64,000 bases of DNA from MWDV01 sp002070715 (GTDB lineage Bacteria; Verrucomicrobiota; Verrucomicrobiia; Limisphaerales; MWDV01), in the NCBI GenBank assembly GCA_035411585.1, contig DAONTI010000005.1, forward strand, positions 88,206 through 152,205. The letters run 5' to 3'. This document shows positions 7,643 through 15,824 of the stretch, piece by piece. Below the pieces are notes generated by a model, which had not been told where the DNA came from, searched no databases, and worked only from the letters and a program-made list of their open reading frames with translations. A program made the position numbers and the translations under genes. The first letter of the stretch is position 1, and each line of letters starts with the position of its first letter.

Positions 7643-8968
7643 GTGGCCATGCCCACAACCGAAAAGCATCTTGCCCCGCAACACCGTTGCCAACCTTGTG
7701 ACGCCAACCCAGAGCAACTTCCCCGAACGCGGAGCGCAGCGTCTTGGTGTGTGACCGTCCCCGGCTGCTTTCCAGCGGCAGCGTCGGGTGGAGTTGGGAG
7801 CGCACCCGCCAAGTGCGGTTGCTGGCTGCCCAATCACGAGCACACCAAATCACCCACGCATTCGCAACGACGCCCGTTTCCATCTTGCCAATTCGCCGCT
7901 GGTGGCTACCGTGACTTGCAAACACAACCACACACGGCGATGACCACGACCATCCGCTGCGCCGGCCCGAATCGCCTCGCCCAAGACTCATCCTTGGGAG
8001 GGACAGGTTCCACCCTGTCCCATTTCACCTACGCCGCCGATGGCAATCTCACCCAGGGCGGGTGCGTGGGCGGGTTGCTGGCCATTACCGATGCCAGTCA
8101 GGGTTCGCACTTCTGCGCGTATGATGGCAATGGCAATGTGGCCGCCTCGGTGAAAGCGGATGGCGCCGGGCTGACCGCGCAATACGAGTATGGCCCGTTT
8201 GGGGAACTCCTCCGCGCCACCGGCCCGATGGCCAAGGCCAACCCGTTCCGGTTCTCCACCAAGTATCAGGATGATGAGTCTGACCTGCTTTACTACGGGT
8301 ATCGGTATTACAACCCAAATACAGGCAGATGGCCAAACCGCGATCCACTCGAGGAACAAGGCGGGAGGAATCTCTACGGCTTCATTCACAATAACCCACT
8401 AACGGTTGTAGATGCTGACGGGTTGGCTGAGTTCCCACGGATTCCAACAACACCCAGTTTCCCAACTATCCCAACGATACCAAGTTTCCCTTGGCCGCAC
8501 CCTTTGCCACCACCAACGAAGTCGCCAACAGCGCCGCCATCGTTGCCAAGTCTGCTTCAAATCTCGTTGCCGTCGCTGTGTTTGTTCAACCCATTCCATG
8601 CTGGCAGCGTGAACTTTGTTGGCTTCAATCAAAGTGCGTTGAATGATTTCGGCGTCATTCCCGAAACAGGAACGACGATGACTACACCGTCGAGTGGTTG
8701 GAATAGTAAGGTTGATGGCTTTTGGTGGCGAAACTCTCGCCAGTGGTTCAAAATTCCGGATCATTGCCATTGCACCATTACAGCCACTCCAACAGCAGGC
8801 TTGCCTAGCGCATTCAAAGCTGAGTGCTGTTGCAATGCCTGTGTGCATGCCGGCTTAACCGCCTGCCGCGATTGGAAGAACGATCCGCGCCCCACAAAGC
8901 CGGGCTTCTATCCTGACGAACCTCCGACAAACCACGGGACTGATTACCCGTTCGAGAATGAGCAGTAA
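7643..8968 (+). pseudogene. 3' fragment of an Rhs/YD-repeat gene with variable C-terminal tip
   Basis: Residues encoded from about 8030 to 8440 are the end of an Rhs core: YDGNGNVAASVKAD, QYEYGPFGELLRATGP, NPFRFSTKYQDDESDLLYYG, YRYYNPNTGRWPNRDPLEE, then NLYGFIHNNPLTVVDADGLA. In Rhs proteins this marks the junction with a variable toxin-like tip. The tip here (8440-8965) starts with a Pro/Thr/Ser-rich run and ends in a Cys/His-rich part (DHCHC, ECCCNAC). Full Rhs proteins exceed 1000 residues. The first 115 codons here do not look like Rhs repeats, and a 26-base intergenic repeat (7996-8021) sits inside the frame. It is probably a truncated, displaced 3' end. Whether it is expressed is unknown. 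Confidence 0.75.
7996..8021. repeat. 26-base palindromic repeat, copy 1 (inside the Rhs frame)
   Basis: Contains the 8-base arms GGGACAGG and CCTGTCCC around TTCCAC. It is identical over 26 bases to copies at 9747-9772 and 54215-54240. The other two copies are intergenic; this one is read through in the Rhs fragment. Confidence 0.9.
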
Positions 8969-9335
8969 AAAGACAAGCAAAGTGGCATTGCTCGTGTTGC
9001 TGACTGTCCCTTTGTTCTGTGTGCTTCTATTTGCCCTTTGGGTTTACGGACACATGGAAGCTTACTGCTTCTTCAATCCCGACATTGATACCGAGTATGT
9101 GTCTGGGTTCTCCGAGCAGAGGTTCGCGCAAGCGACAATCGGAATGCGTTCGGCGGAAGTTGAAAATAACCTTGGAAAACCTCTTGAAGTGAGCAGAGGC
9201 CAGAACGGCAAGGAAACGTGGTGGTATAGCCGTGATGGGAAGTGCTGGTGGGGAGACTTCGCTTGGAAAGGGCGCGCAATTGTCATTTCGAATGGCGTAG
9301 TGGTGGAGATCATTCACCAAATTTTCTACGACTGA
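8958..9335 (+). CDS. Membrane-anchored BamE/SmpA-like small protein
   Basis: A 125-residue protein with a basic start (MSSKKTSK) and one hydrophobic segment (residues 9-29), then a soluble domain. GMRSAEVENNLGKP resembles the helix-turn of BamE/SmpA/OmlA-type domains (GMTxxEVxxxLGxP), and the rest (TWWYSRDG, AIVISNGVVVEI) fits the short beta strands that follow. It overlaps the end of the Rhs fragment by 11 bases, so the two may be translationally coupled. The gene just after an Rhs tip is often its immunity protein; that role is inference from position only. No lipobox is visible, so it is not classic BamE. Confidence 0.65.
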   Translation: MSSKKTSKVALLVLLTVPLFCVLLFALWVYGHMEAYCFFNPDIDTEYVSGFSEQRFAQATIGMRSAEVENNLGKPLEVSRGQNGKETWWYSRDGKCWWGDFAWKGRAIVISNGVVVEIIHQIFYD

Positions 9336-9485
9336 CAGCAACACTCAGGGAAAGCGGCTGTCCCGCCAAAAGGTGTCAAGGAATCTAGCGCGCCTCAGGC
9401 CGGCGCGAAGTTAGTCGGCCACCCGCGCCTGCCGCACAGCCCTGGACGCTCCGTCTTCGTTGCGAAGTTAGGGGCGACATCTTCT

Positions 9486-9620
9486 CTCCTTTTGCGCCGG
9501 GGTAAAGATTGGAGGCACCGGCGATTGGGTTGTGAGGCCGGACGATGCTGCTCCTGACGGAGCTGGGAAATTATTTTCACCGGATTCTACAACGATGCCG
9601 CCCCTGCCGAGGCTTTGGCG
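9486..9620. repeat. Direct repeat copy 1, with 50-nt hairpin units
   Basis: Shares ctccttttgcgcc, then attggaggcaccggcgattg, then two hairpin units starting with GAT at 9544 and 9594, with 9869-9998. The first hairpin is GCTCC-TGAC-GGAGC. The two copies differ by scattered substitutions and small indels, so the duplication is not recent. Confidence 0.85.
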
Positions 9621-9790
9621 CCGTCCAATGCAGTGGTCGGGACGCCAACGGCTGCACCCGGGACGAGGGCGCTCCCTCAACTCCATCTGCGGGCCATTAC
9701 GACCCTCGTCAATTCCTCCGCGCACCATCTTCCCTTCCCGTTCTTTGGGAGGGACAGGTTCCACCCTGTCCCCAGTCTCTCTCCCACTGC
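9591..9790. repeat. Composite dispersed repeat of about 200 bp, copy 1
   Basis: Aligns base for base with few gaps to 54058-54255. Both begin with a hairpin unit (cgatgccgcccctg), continue through ggctttggcgcc, ggctgcaccc and gctccctcaa, and end with the 26-base palindrome followed by ccctctcc-type sequence. Coding potential is absent. Confidence 0.85.
9747..9772. repeat. 26-base palindromic repeat, copy 2
   Basis: Identical to the copies at 7996-8021 and 54215-54240. Here it is the right-hand part of the 200-bp composite. Confidence 0.9.
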
Positions 9791-9868
9791 CGGAGCGCCG
9801 GAGGCGCGGCATCTTTGTAGGAAACGCAGCCCCTAACATTTAGAGCCCCGTCAGGGGCGGCATCTGCC

Positions 9869-9998
9869 CTCCTTTTGCGCCGAGGATTGGAGGCACCGGC
9901 GATTGGGTTGTGCCTCCGGACGATGCCGCTCCTAGCGAAGCTCGGGAATTGTTCCCATCGGATTCTACAACGATGCCGCCCCTGTCGCGGCTGGGCCT
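9869..9998. repeat. Direct repeat copy 2, with 50-nt hairpin units
   Basis: Diverged partner of 9486-9620. Hairpin units start with GAT at 9922 and 9972, again exactly 50 bases apart. Just upstream GCCCC-GTCA-GGGGC (9845-9858) is the same hairpin in reverse orientation. Confidence 0.85.
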
Positions 9999-10080
9999 CC
10001 GCTTTGGTGAGTGAGCGCATTATCGCGCGCTGGCGGGACCCGGGTATTGTCCTGGACAAGTCTGTTTCTGTTGGTCGAAA

Positions 10081-10120
10081 GCGCCAGAGGACTGGCGCAG
10101 TCCAAGACGCTGGCGCGCGG
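10081..10120. repeat. 'gcgccagaggact' dispersed repeat, copy 1
   Basis: Reads gccagaggactggcgcagtc then caagacgctggcgc. Related copies lie at 51686-51727 (reverse), 54395-54433 (forward) and 54456-54494 (reverse). It contains short inverted repeats (gcgccag/ctggcgc). Confidence 0.8.
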
Positions 10121-10319
10121 TTCAGGAGCGTTGGTGTGTATGCGATGTGTCGGGAAGTGCGGCAGTTACTTGGCGGGTTTTCTGACGGCGGCGGATGGCG
10201 TTTTGGTTTGATGTGCGTAGGGTGGGCGGCGATCGGATTTTCGGTTGGGAGGTGAGAGCGCGGATTATTGGCCGGAAATGGCGCTTGCGGGGGAAGCTGC
10301 CGCCGACAACATTACAGGC

Positions 10320-11726
10320 ATGTTGCGTTCAGTGATTCGATTTACAGGTTTGTTTCTGCTGGTCCTGTCTCTCACCGTTGTTGCGCGGGCGGATGAGTTG
10401 CTTTGGAAAGCGGGGGTGGCCAAAACCATCATCACTCCGGCGGAGGGATTGTGGATGGCCGGCTATGGGAGTCGCACCGCGCCCGCCCAAGGCAAGGCGA
10501 TGGAATTGTGGCTGAAGGTGCTCGCTTTGGAAGATGCGGAGGCCCGGCGGGCGGTCATCGTGACGAGTGATTTGTTGGGATTTCCCCAATCCATCTATTC
10601 AAACCTGTGCGCGGCGGTAAAAACCCGCTTTGATCTCAATCCGGAACAATTGATGTTCAGCGCTTCCCACACGCATTCCGGACCGGTGTTGCGCGGGGCG
10701 CTCTATGATATTTATCCGCTCGACGATACCCAGCTCACCCGGATCGAGGCCTATTCCGCCCGGCTGGAAACGCAAGTTTTGGAAACCATCGAACAGGCTT
10801 TGGCGGATCTGTCGCCCGCGCAGTTGGCTGCCGGGCAGGGTCACACCGCGTTTGCCGTCAACCGCCGGAACAATCCCGAGGGCAGCGTGCCGCAACTGAT
10901 TGCCGAAGGTAAATTACAAGGGCCGGTGGATCACACCGTGCCGGTGCTTGCGGTGCGGCAACCCGATGGCCGGCTCAAAGCCATCCTGTGCGGCTATGCC
11001 TGTCACAACACCGTCCTGAGCTTTAACCAGTGGGCGGGCGATTACGCCGGGTTCGCCCAAGCCGCCCTCGAGCAGAGTCATCCGGGCGCGCAAGCGATGT
11101 TTTTCATGGGCTGTGGCGGGGATCAGAATCCGTTGCCGCGCCGGGAACTGGCCTTGGCGGAACGTTACGGGCGGATGCTCGCGGCGGCGGTCGAAGAGGT
11201 TCTGCTCGCGCCGTGGTCACTGTTGCCGGCCAAACTGGTCACCCGGATGGAAATGGTGCCGCTGCGCTTGGGGGCGGCGCCGACCGAAGCGGAGCTGGAA
11301 ACGCTCCAAACCGATTCATCCGTCTTCACGCGGCGTTGGGCAACCCGGCTGCTGGCGGAGCTTCGCGCGGGGGAAACGTTCATTCGCGAATATCCGTTTC
11401 CCGTGCAGGTGTGGAAGCTGGGCAACCGGCAATGGCTGTTCACCTTGGGAGGCGAACCCGTGGTGGATTACGCCCTCAAGTTCAAACAGGAATTTGGCGA
11501 GCAGGCGTGGGTGGCGGGTTATTGTAACGACGTGATGACGTATTTGCCTTCCCGCCGAGTGTTGCGGGAGGATATCCCACCGCTCGCCAATCCCCGCTGG
11601 GGTTACGAAGGCAGTTACGCCTTCATTGTGTATGGCTTGCCCGCACACCGTTGGGCCGAAGACGTGGAAGACCGGGTCACCGATGCCGTCCGTGGCCTGG
11701 TCGCCCAAGTGAATCAGGCGGAGTGA
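10320..11726 (+). CDS. Neutral/alkaline ceramidase-like secreted protein
   Basis: A 468-residue protein with a Sec signal (MLRSVIRFTGLFLLVLSLTVVARA) resembling the N-terminal catalytic domain of neutral/alkaline non-lysosomal ceramidases, zinc hydrolases that split N-acyl sphingolipids. Visible family elements are GVAKTIITP near the mature N-terminus, FSASHTHSGPVL (zinc-ligand His region) and GYACHNTVLS, GDYAGFAQ and FFMGCGGDQNP. The C-terminal immunoglobulin-like domain of full ceramidases is missing, as in many environmental homologues whose substrates are unknown. The ATG at 10320 is chosen because it begins the signal peptide; the frame is open further upstream. It stands alone, with repeats on both sides. 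Confidence 0.85.
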   Translation: MLRSVIRFTGLFLLVLSLTVVARADELLWKAGVAKTIITPAEGLWMAGYGSRTAPAQGKAMELWLKVLALEDAEARRAVIVTSDLLGFPQSIYSNLCAAVKTRFDLNPEQLMFSASHTHSGPVLRGALYDIYPLDDTQLTRIEAYSARLETQVLETIEQALADLSPAQLAAGQGHTAFAVNRRNNPEGSVPQLIAEGKLQGPVDHTVPVLAVRQPDGRLKAILCGYACHNTVLSFNQWAGDYAGFAQAALEQSHPGAQAMFFMGCGGDQNPLPRRELALAERYGRMLAAAVEEVLLAPWSLLPAKLVTRMEMVPLRLGAAPTEAELETLQTDSSVFTRRWATRLLAELRAGETFIREYPFPVQVWKLGNRQWLFTLGGEPVVDYALKFKQEFGEQAWVAGYCNDVMTYLPSRRVLREDIPPLANPRWGYEGSYAFIVYGLPAHRWAEDVEDRVTDAVRGLVAQVNQAE

Positions 11727-12082
11727 CCGAGTCGGCAAGAGGTTGGCGTAGAAGCGATCTCAGAAATCCTTTCGTCCGCAGATTGCGCCGATGCACGCAG
11801 AGGAGGCCTCGGAAAAAATCTGTGAAATCTGCGTGATCGGCTGATTCGTTTTTCAGGCTGTTGACGACAACGCTTATTGACGAGATGGCTTCGACGCCAT
11901 CGAGGTGGTTCCGGACAAATGAGGCCACATTTTGAAGCAGCCTTTGAAGTTCCGTCTCAACGCAACGGAACGTGAACAGTCGCCAACGGTCCGCCACCGT
12001 AGTCTTCGTTCACACGGCGGGCGTTCCGGATCGAGTGAAGCCCGAGAATCCGCGCTGTGCTGATACGGGCGAACGCCCGAGT
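11727..12082. other. Intergenic between convergent genes, contains a dispersed repeat
   Basis: About 355 bases with no credible gene. The main content is a repeat of the 'tccgcagattgcgccgat' family (11771-11910). The two flanking genes converge here, but no clear T-rich terminator hairpin is visible. Confidence 0.7.
11771..11910. repeat. 'ccgcagattgcgccgat' dispersed repeat, copy 1
   Basis: Starts with tccgcagattgcgccgatgc, continues with ggaaaaaatctgtgaaatct and tgatcggctgattc, and then tttttcaggctgttgac. It aligns over about 140 bases with 27776-27920 and over the first 85 with 54259-54345. Confidence 0.8.
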
Positions 12083-13222
12083 TTATTTGGGCGCCGGCAA
12101 CGCTGCCGCGACGGGCTGACCGGCTTGCGGCACCGATTGACAGTAATCTTCTCCCAGTAACGCGGCCAGGGTTGCGGCAATCTGGCTTTGCGTCACCGCC
12201 GGGCAATGCGTGCGTTCTCCCAGTGCCGGGGTGTCCGGGCCGAGAAACGCCATCCAGGTATTCTGCGAGCCTTCCGTTTTGGCGTTGTGACTGCGCCAGG
12301 CATCCGTTCCCAATCCGCGTCCATGATCGCTGGACAGGATCAAGGTGGTTTTGTTGCGGTAGTGCCTTGAGCTTTGGACGGTTTCCCAGATCCGGCGCAC
12401 GTAATCGTCCACTTGATGCGCCGCCCGGAGCATCAGATCGTAGCGGCGGGCGTGCCCCCAATGATCGGTTTCCAGAAAGGCGATAAACAACACCCGGGGC
12501 CGTTTCGTGACCAGATAATCGTGCGCTGCCTGGAAGAGGAACGAATCAAACACTTCGGAATCGTTGGCCGGCGTGGAATCCTGGATCAAATCATTCAACA
12601 ACGCCATGCGCGGGCTGGGGGATTGGTCCGGTACTGGCTCCCAGCCGGCCATGACGGGAAAACCGCAGCGATCACGGTTAATGATGTAGGCGATGGTATC
12701 CCAGGCGCCGAAGGCGGCGACGCGATTTTTGAATGCCGGTTTCTGATGCAGCCATTCCAGCACGGTCGGCGTCGGGTTGGGGATCTTGGCGTTGCTCGTG
12801 ATTTCGGGATTGGCGAAGCCGGTCAGGATTTCGTTGTAGCCGGGGTAGGAAAACCATTTGTCATTGGTCACGTGCGAAACGCTGCCCTTGTGCTGGTTGC
12901 CGTAGAGTTGGCCTTGCCGGGCGATCACGTTCCAAAAAAACGGCATCAACGCCTCGCGCCGGGCTTCCGGAGTTTCGCGCCAATACGCCTGGGCCAGGGC
13001 ATTGGTATTGGCGACGCCCCCGGCTGTCTTGTTCATTAGGATGGGATCGGCGCCGGTGAATACTTCCTGCCAGCGGAGCCCGTCGCTGACGATGAGAATC
13101 ACATTCTCAGTTTTCCCGCGGGCGAGAGCCGGTCCGGAAAGGAGCGGAGACAAACCCAGTCCCAGCAAGAGGGTGAGGCACAGCGAAATACGTCGGTGGT
13201 TTTGGCGAATAATTTGGTTCAT
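12083..13222 (-). CDS. Alkaline phosphatase/sulfatase-superfamily exported protein
   Basis: A 379-residue exported member of the alkaline phosphatase superfamily, which hydrolyses phosphate, sulfate or phosphonate esters with two metal ions. After a signal peptide (LCLTLLLGLGLSPLLSGPALA) come VILIVSDGLRWQEVFTGAD (first metal Asp), FIAFLETDHWGHARRYD and ILSSDHGRGLGTDAWRSHN (Asp-His metal pair). These match the type I phosphodiesterase/sulfatase pattern, but the substrate cannot be read. The ATG at 13222 begins the signal peptide. The same frame stays open far upstream, antisense to argG, and I rejected that extension. It is transcribed divergently from argG. Confidence 0.85.
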   Translation of the reverse strand: MNQIIRQNHRRISLCLTLLLGLGLSPLLSGPALARGKTENVILIVSDGLRWQEVFTGADPILMNKTAGGVANTNALAQAYWRETPEARREALMPFFWNVIARQGQLYGNQHKGSVSHVTNDKWFSYPGYNEILTGFANPEITSNAKIPNPTPTVLEWLHQKPAFKNRVAAFGAWDTIAYIINRDRCGFPVMAGWEPVPDQSPSPRMALLNDLIQDSTPANDSEVFDSFLFQAAHDYLVTKRPRVLFIAFLETDHWGHARRYDLMLRAAHQVDDYVRRIWETVQSSRHYRNKTTLILSSDHGRGLGTDAWRSHNAKTEGSQNTWMAFLGPDTPALGERTHCPAVTQSQIAATLAALLGEDYCQSVPQAGQPVAAALPAPK

Positions 13223-13510
13223 TTGATAATCCGTTTTGAATGTCACAACGTGGTTTCCGGGAGCGTGCTTGGGTTTGCGTCCTGACATTTCCCCGGCAAC
13301 CACATCGGGCAATTTAATGCCAGGCATCGTCCCGTCCAGATTAAATCCACATTCTCCCGTCTGCCGCTGGCCGCGACTCCGGTTGTGTTGGCGTCCCAAC
13401 GATTTGCGGTTCACGCCGACGGCGCTCGCAGAAAACGGGTGGCGTTCATCAGTTTGTGCTTTCCACGCTGCCGGATTTCCCGTTATGTCTGCGGCAGCAA
13501 TTCTGAACTT

Positions 13511-14752
13511 ATGAAAATCGTTTTGGCATATTCGGGTGGACTGGACACCTCGGTCATTCTCGCCTGGCTCAAGGACAACTACGACGCGGAAATCATCGCC
13601 TTCTGCGCGAACATTGGGCAGGAGGAAGAACTGCGCGGTTTGGAGGCGAAGGCCAAAAAGACCGGCGCATCCAAATGTTACATCGTGGATCTCGAAGAAG
13701 AATTTGCCCGCGATTTTATTTTCCCGATGCTGCAAGCGGGCGCGGTTTACGAGAGCCAGTATTTCCTGGGCACCAGCATCGCCCGTCCGCTCATCGCCAA
13801 GGGCATGATTGCGGTGGCGCGCCAGGAAAAGGCCCAGGCGCTCGCCCACGGCGCCACGGGCAAGGGCAACGACCAAGTGCGCTTCGAGTTGACCGCCGCC
13901 GCGTTGGCTCCGGATTTGCAGGTCATCGTCCCCTGGCGCGACGCGCGGTTCCGCGATCAATTTCCCGGCCGGCAGGAAATGATTGATTACTGCGCCGCCA
14001 AGAAGATCAACGTGCAGGCCAGCGCGAAGAAACCGTATTCGATGGACCGCAACCTCCTGCACATTTCCTATGAAGCCGGCGTGCTGGAAGACCCGTGGCT
14101 GGACGCCAGTAATCCCCGCCAATGGCGCGACTGCTTCAACACCCTCTCGGTGTTTCCCGAGGACGCGCCGGACAAACCGGAGTTTGTTACCCTGGATTTC
14201 GAGAAGGGCAATTGCGTGGCCGTGAACGGCAAACCGTTGTCGCCCCTGGGTGTGATGAAGACGCTCAACAAACTGGGCGGGAAACACGGCGTCGGGCGTG
14301 TGGACCTGGTGGAAAACCGCTACGTGGGCATGAAATCGCGCGGCGTCTATGAAACGCCCGGCGGGGCGATTCTGCATTTCGCGCACCGGCAGATGGAGAC
14401 GCTGACCATGGACCGTGAAGTCATGCACCTGCGCGATTCGCTCATCCCGCGGTACGGCGAGCTGGTGTATTACGGCTATTGGTTCAGCCCCGAGCGGCTG
14501 GCGTTGCAGGCGCTGGTGACCGAGAGCCAGCGGAACGTGACCGGCACCGTGCGCGTCAAGCTCTACAAAGGCAATATCATGGTGGCGGGCCGCAAGAGCC
14601 CGGTTAGCCTCTACAACCCCGCCATCGCCACCATGGAGGCCGATCCCACGCAGGCCTACAATCAGGACGATGCGACCGGGTTCATCCGGTTGAACGCGCT
14701 GCGGTTGAAAGTCGCGGCGCAGGTGCATGGGAAGAAAAATAGAAAGCGCTGA
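13511..14752 (+). CDS. argG: Argininosuccinate synthase
   Basis: Cytosolic enzyme ligating citrulline and aspartate with ATP, the penultimate step of arginine synthesis. It is 413 residues, normal length. The N-terminal ATP pyrophosphatase loop AYSGGLDTSV (residues 6-15) is intact. Downstream, GATGKGNDQVRFE and YSMDRNLLHISYEAG are typical substrate-binding blocks. The ATG at 13511 puts the loop at its usual place; the frame is open upstream to 13385 without similarity. No other arginine genes are adjacent. Confidence 0.97.
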   Translation: MKIVLAYSGGLDTSVILAWLKDNYDAEIIAFCANIGQEEELRGLEAKAKKTGASKCYIVDLEEEFARDFIFPMLQAGAVYESQYFLGTSIARPLIAKGMIAVARQEKAQALAHGATGKGNDQVRFELTAAALAPDLQVIVPWRDARFRDQFPGRQEMIDYCAAKKINVQASAKKPYSMDRNLLHISYEAGVLEDPWLDASNPRQWRDCFNTLSVFPEDAPDKPEFVTLDFEKGNCVAVNGKPLSPLGVMKTLNKLGGKHGVGRVDLVENRYVGMKSRGVYETPGGAILHFAHRQMETLTMDREVMHLRDSLIPRYGELVYYGYWFSPERLALQALVTESQRNVTGTVRVKLYKGNIMVAGRKSPVSLYNPAIATMEADPTQAYNQDDATGFIRLNALRLKVAAQVHGKKNRKR

Positions 14753-14908
14753 GACGGGCGCTGGCCGTCGTCGGGGTATTCTTAACGGGCATTCCTGTGT
14801 CCGCGGTTTTGATCCACTGAGGCGGACTGCGCCTTGGGAGGATGTGAAACGGCGGTTGATGACCCCCTCGGCGCTTGCGCCCGCGCCGACCGTGGCGACA
14901 ATACCGGC

Positions 14909-15571
14909 ATGCGATTGAGTTCGACCTTGGGTTGGAGCCTCGGGCTGGCGGGCTTGCTGGCGCTGGTGGGGCTGGCGGCGGTTTGCGTGCGCCAGCACCA
15001 GGCGCTTTCGACGCTGCGGGTGCAGGCGCTGGAGCAGGAGGCGCTTCAGACGGAACTGGACCGTCTGCGCGAGGAGAACCAAGCGATGTCAGCCCAGCGG
15101 AACCGGGAAACGGACCTGGCTCAAGCGCAGGAAAACACCCGCGACCTGATGCGGTTACGCAACGAGATCACGCAACTCCGGGCGCAGTTGGCGGAAATGG
15201 AGGTGCTCCGCGCGGCCAATGCGCGTCTGTTGCAAGCTATTGGGAGAACCCCCGCTCTTGAGAGCAACCAAATGGCGTTGATCACATCCGCCCGCAAGAT
15301 GGGCGCGATCCTCGGCATCAGCGTCCGCGCCCCGGCCAGCGGCCAGGAAGGGGTGGAAATCCTGGGGATCCTGCCCGATTCACCCGTCGTCGGGTCCGGA
15401 TTGACGGTGGGCGATGTTATCTACGCGTTGGACGGTCAACGGGTGCGTTCGCCGGGTGATTTGCAGGCGCACATGTTGACGCGCAAACCCGGCGAATCTG
15501 TTCTGGTGGATGTGTTGCGCACGAACACGGTTTTGCGGTTTCAAGTTCAAACCCGCGCTTGGCCGGAGTGA
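14909..15571 (+). CDS. Membrane-anchored coiled-coil protein with PDZ domain
   Basis: A 220-residue protein with an N-terminal membrane segment (residues 8-27), then a long charged heptad-rich coiled coil (about 32-110; QTELDRLREENQAM, LMRLRNEITQLRAQLAEME). A C-terminal PDZ domain (about 125-217) contains GVEILGILPDSPVVGSGLTV and GDVIYALDGQRVRSPGDLQ. PDZ domains bind C-terminal or exposed peptides. The topology places coil and PDZ in the periplasm, as in proteases or envelope scaffolds. No protease domain is present, so it is more likely an adaptor. It starts 156 bases after argG on the same strand. Confidence 0.75.
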   Translation: MRLSSTLGWSLGLAGLLALVGLAAVCVRQHQALSTLRVQALEQEALQTELDRLREENQAMSAQRNRETDLAQAQENTRDLMRLRNEITQLRAQLAEMEVLRAANARLLQAIGRTPALESNQMALITSARKMGAILGISVRAPASGQEGVEILGILPDSPVVGSGLTVGDVIYALDGQRVRSPGDLQAHMLTRKPGESVLVDVLRTNTVLRFQVQTRAWPE

Positions 15572-15824
15572 GCGAGGGGACGGGTTCAGATTTACGGAAA
15601 CGCGCCGGAAAACGGGTTGACGCTCGTTGGAATCTGCGGTTTGATCCTTTGCAGCCGGATGCACGGCGGCTGGTCAACGGGGATGCGGCCACACGCAGAC
15701 CCTTTGAAATAACGATGCGCCGCCCTCAATCGGCCGAGAGGCAAACAGTCGAACCACCCATCTGGAACGGATGGTTACAGTCACCAAAAAAAATGAAACG
15801 GCATAAACAAAGGCAACGTCTCCC

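Larger units (their letters stand above)
9336..10319. other. 1-kb intergenic region made largely of dispersed repeats
   Basis: No credible gene: open frames on both strands are short, overlap one another and lack family features. The content is repeat DNA. It holds two diverged direct copies of about 130 bp (9486-9620 and 9869-9998), a composite of about 200 bp shared with 54058-54255, a 26-base palindrome (9747-9772), an inverted hairpin unit (9845-9858) and one 'cagaggact' repeat (10081-10120). From about 10125 to 10319, just before the ceramidase-like gene, I see nothing recognisable. Confidence 0.8.

Noticed and set aside
7602..7991. Minus-strand frame of 129 codons opposite the start of the Rhs fragment
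   Set aside because: No domain, signal or start site; the plus-strand frame here is also doubtful, so neither was taken as a gene on this part alone.
9468..10255. Several frames of 90-126 codons in the repeat region
   Set aside because: They consist of translated repeats on both strands, overlap one another and break at repeat boundaries.
13223..15082. Upstream extension of the phosphatase-superfamily gene, giving a 999-residue minus-strand frame
   Set aside because: The extra 620 codons lie antisense to argG and the PDZ gene and have no family features. The signal peptide begins at 13222, which marks the real start.
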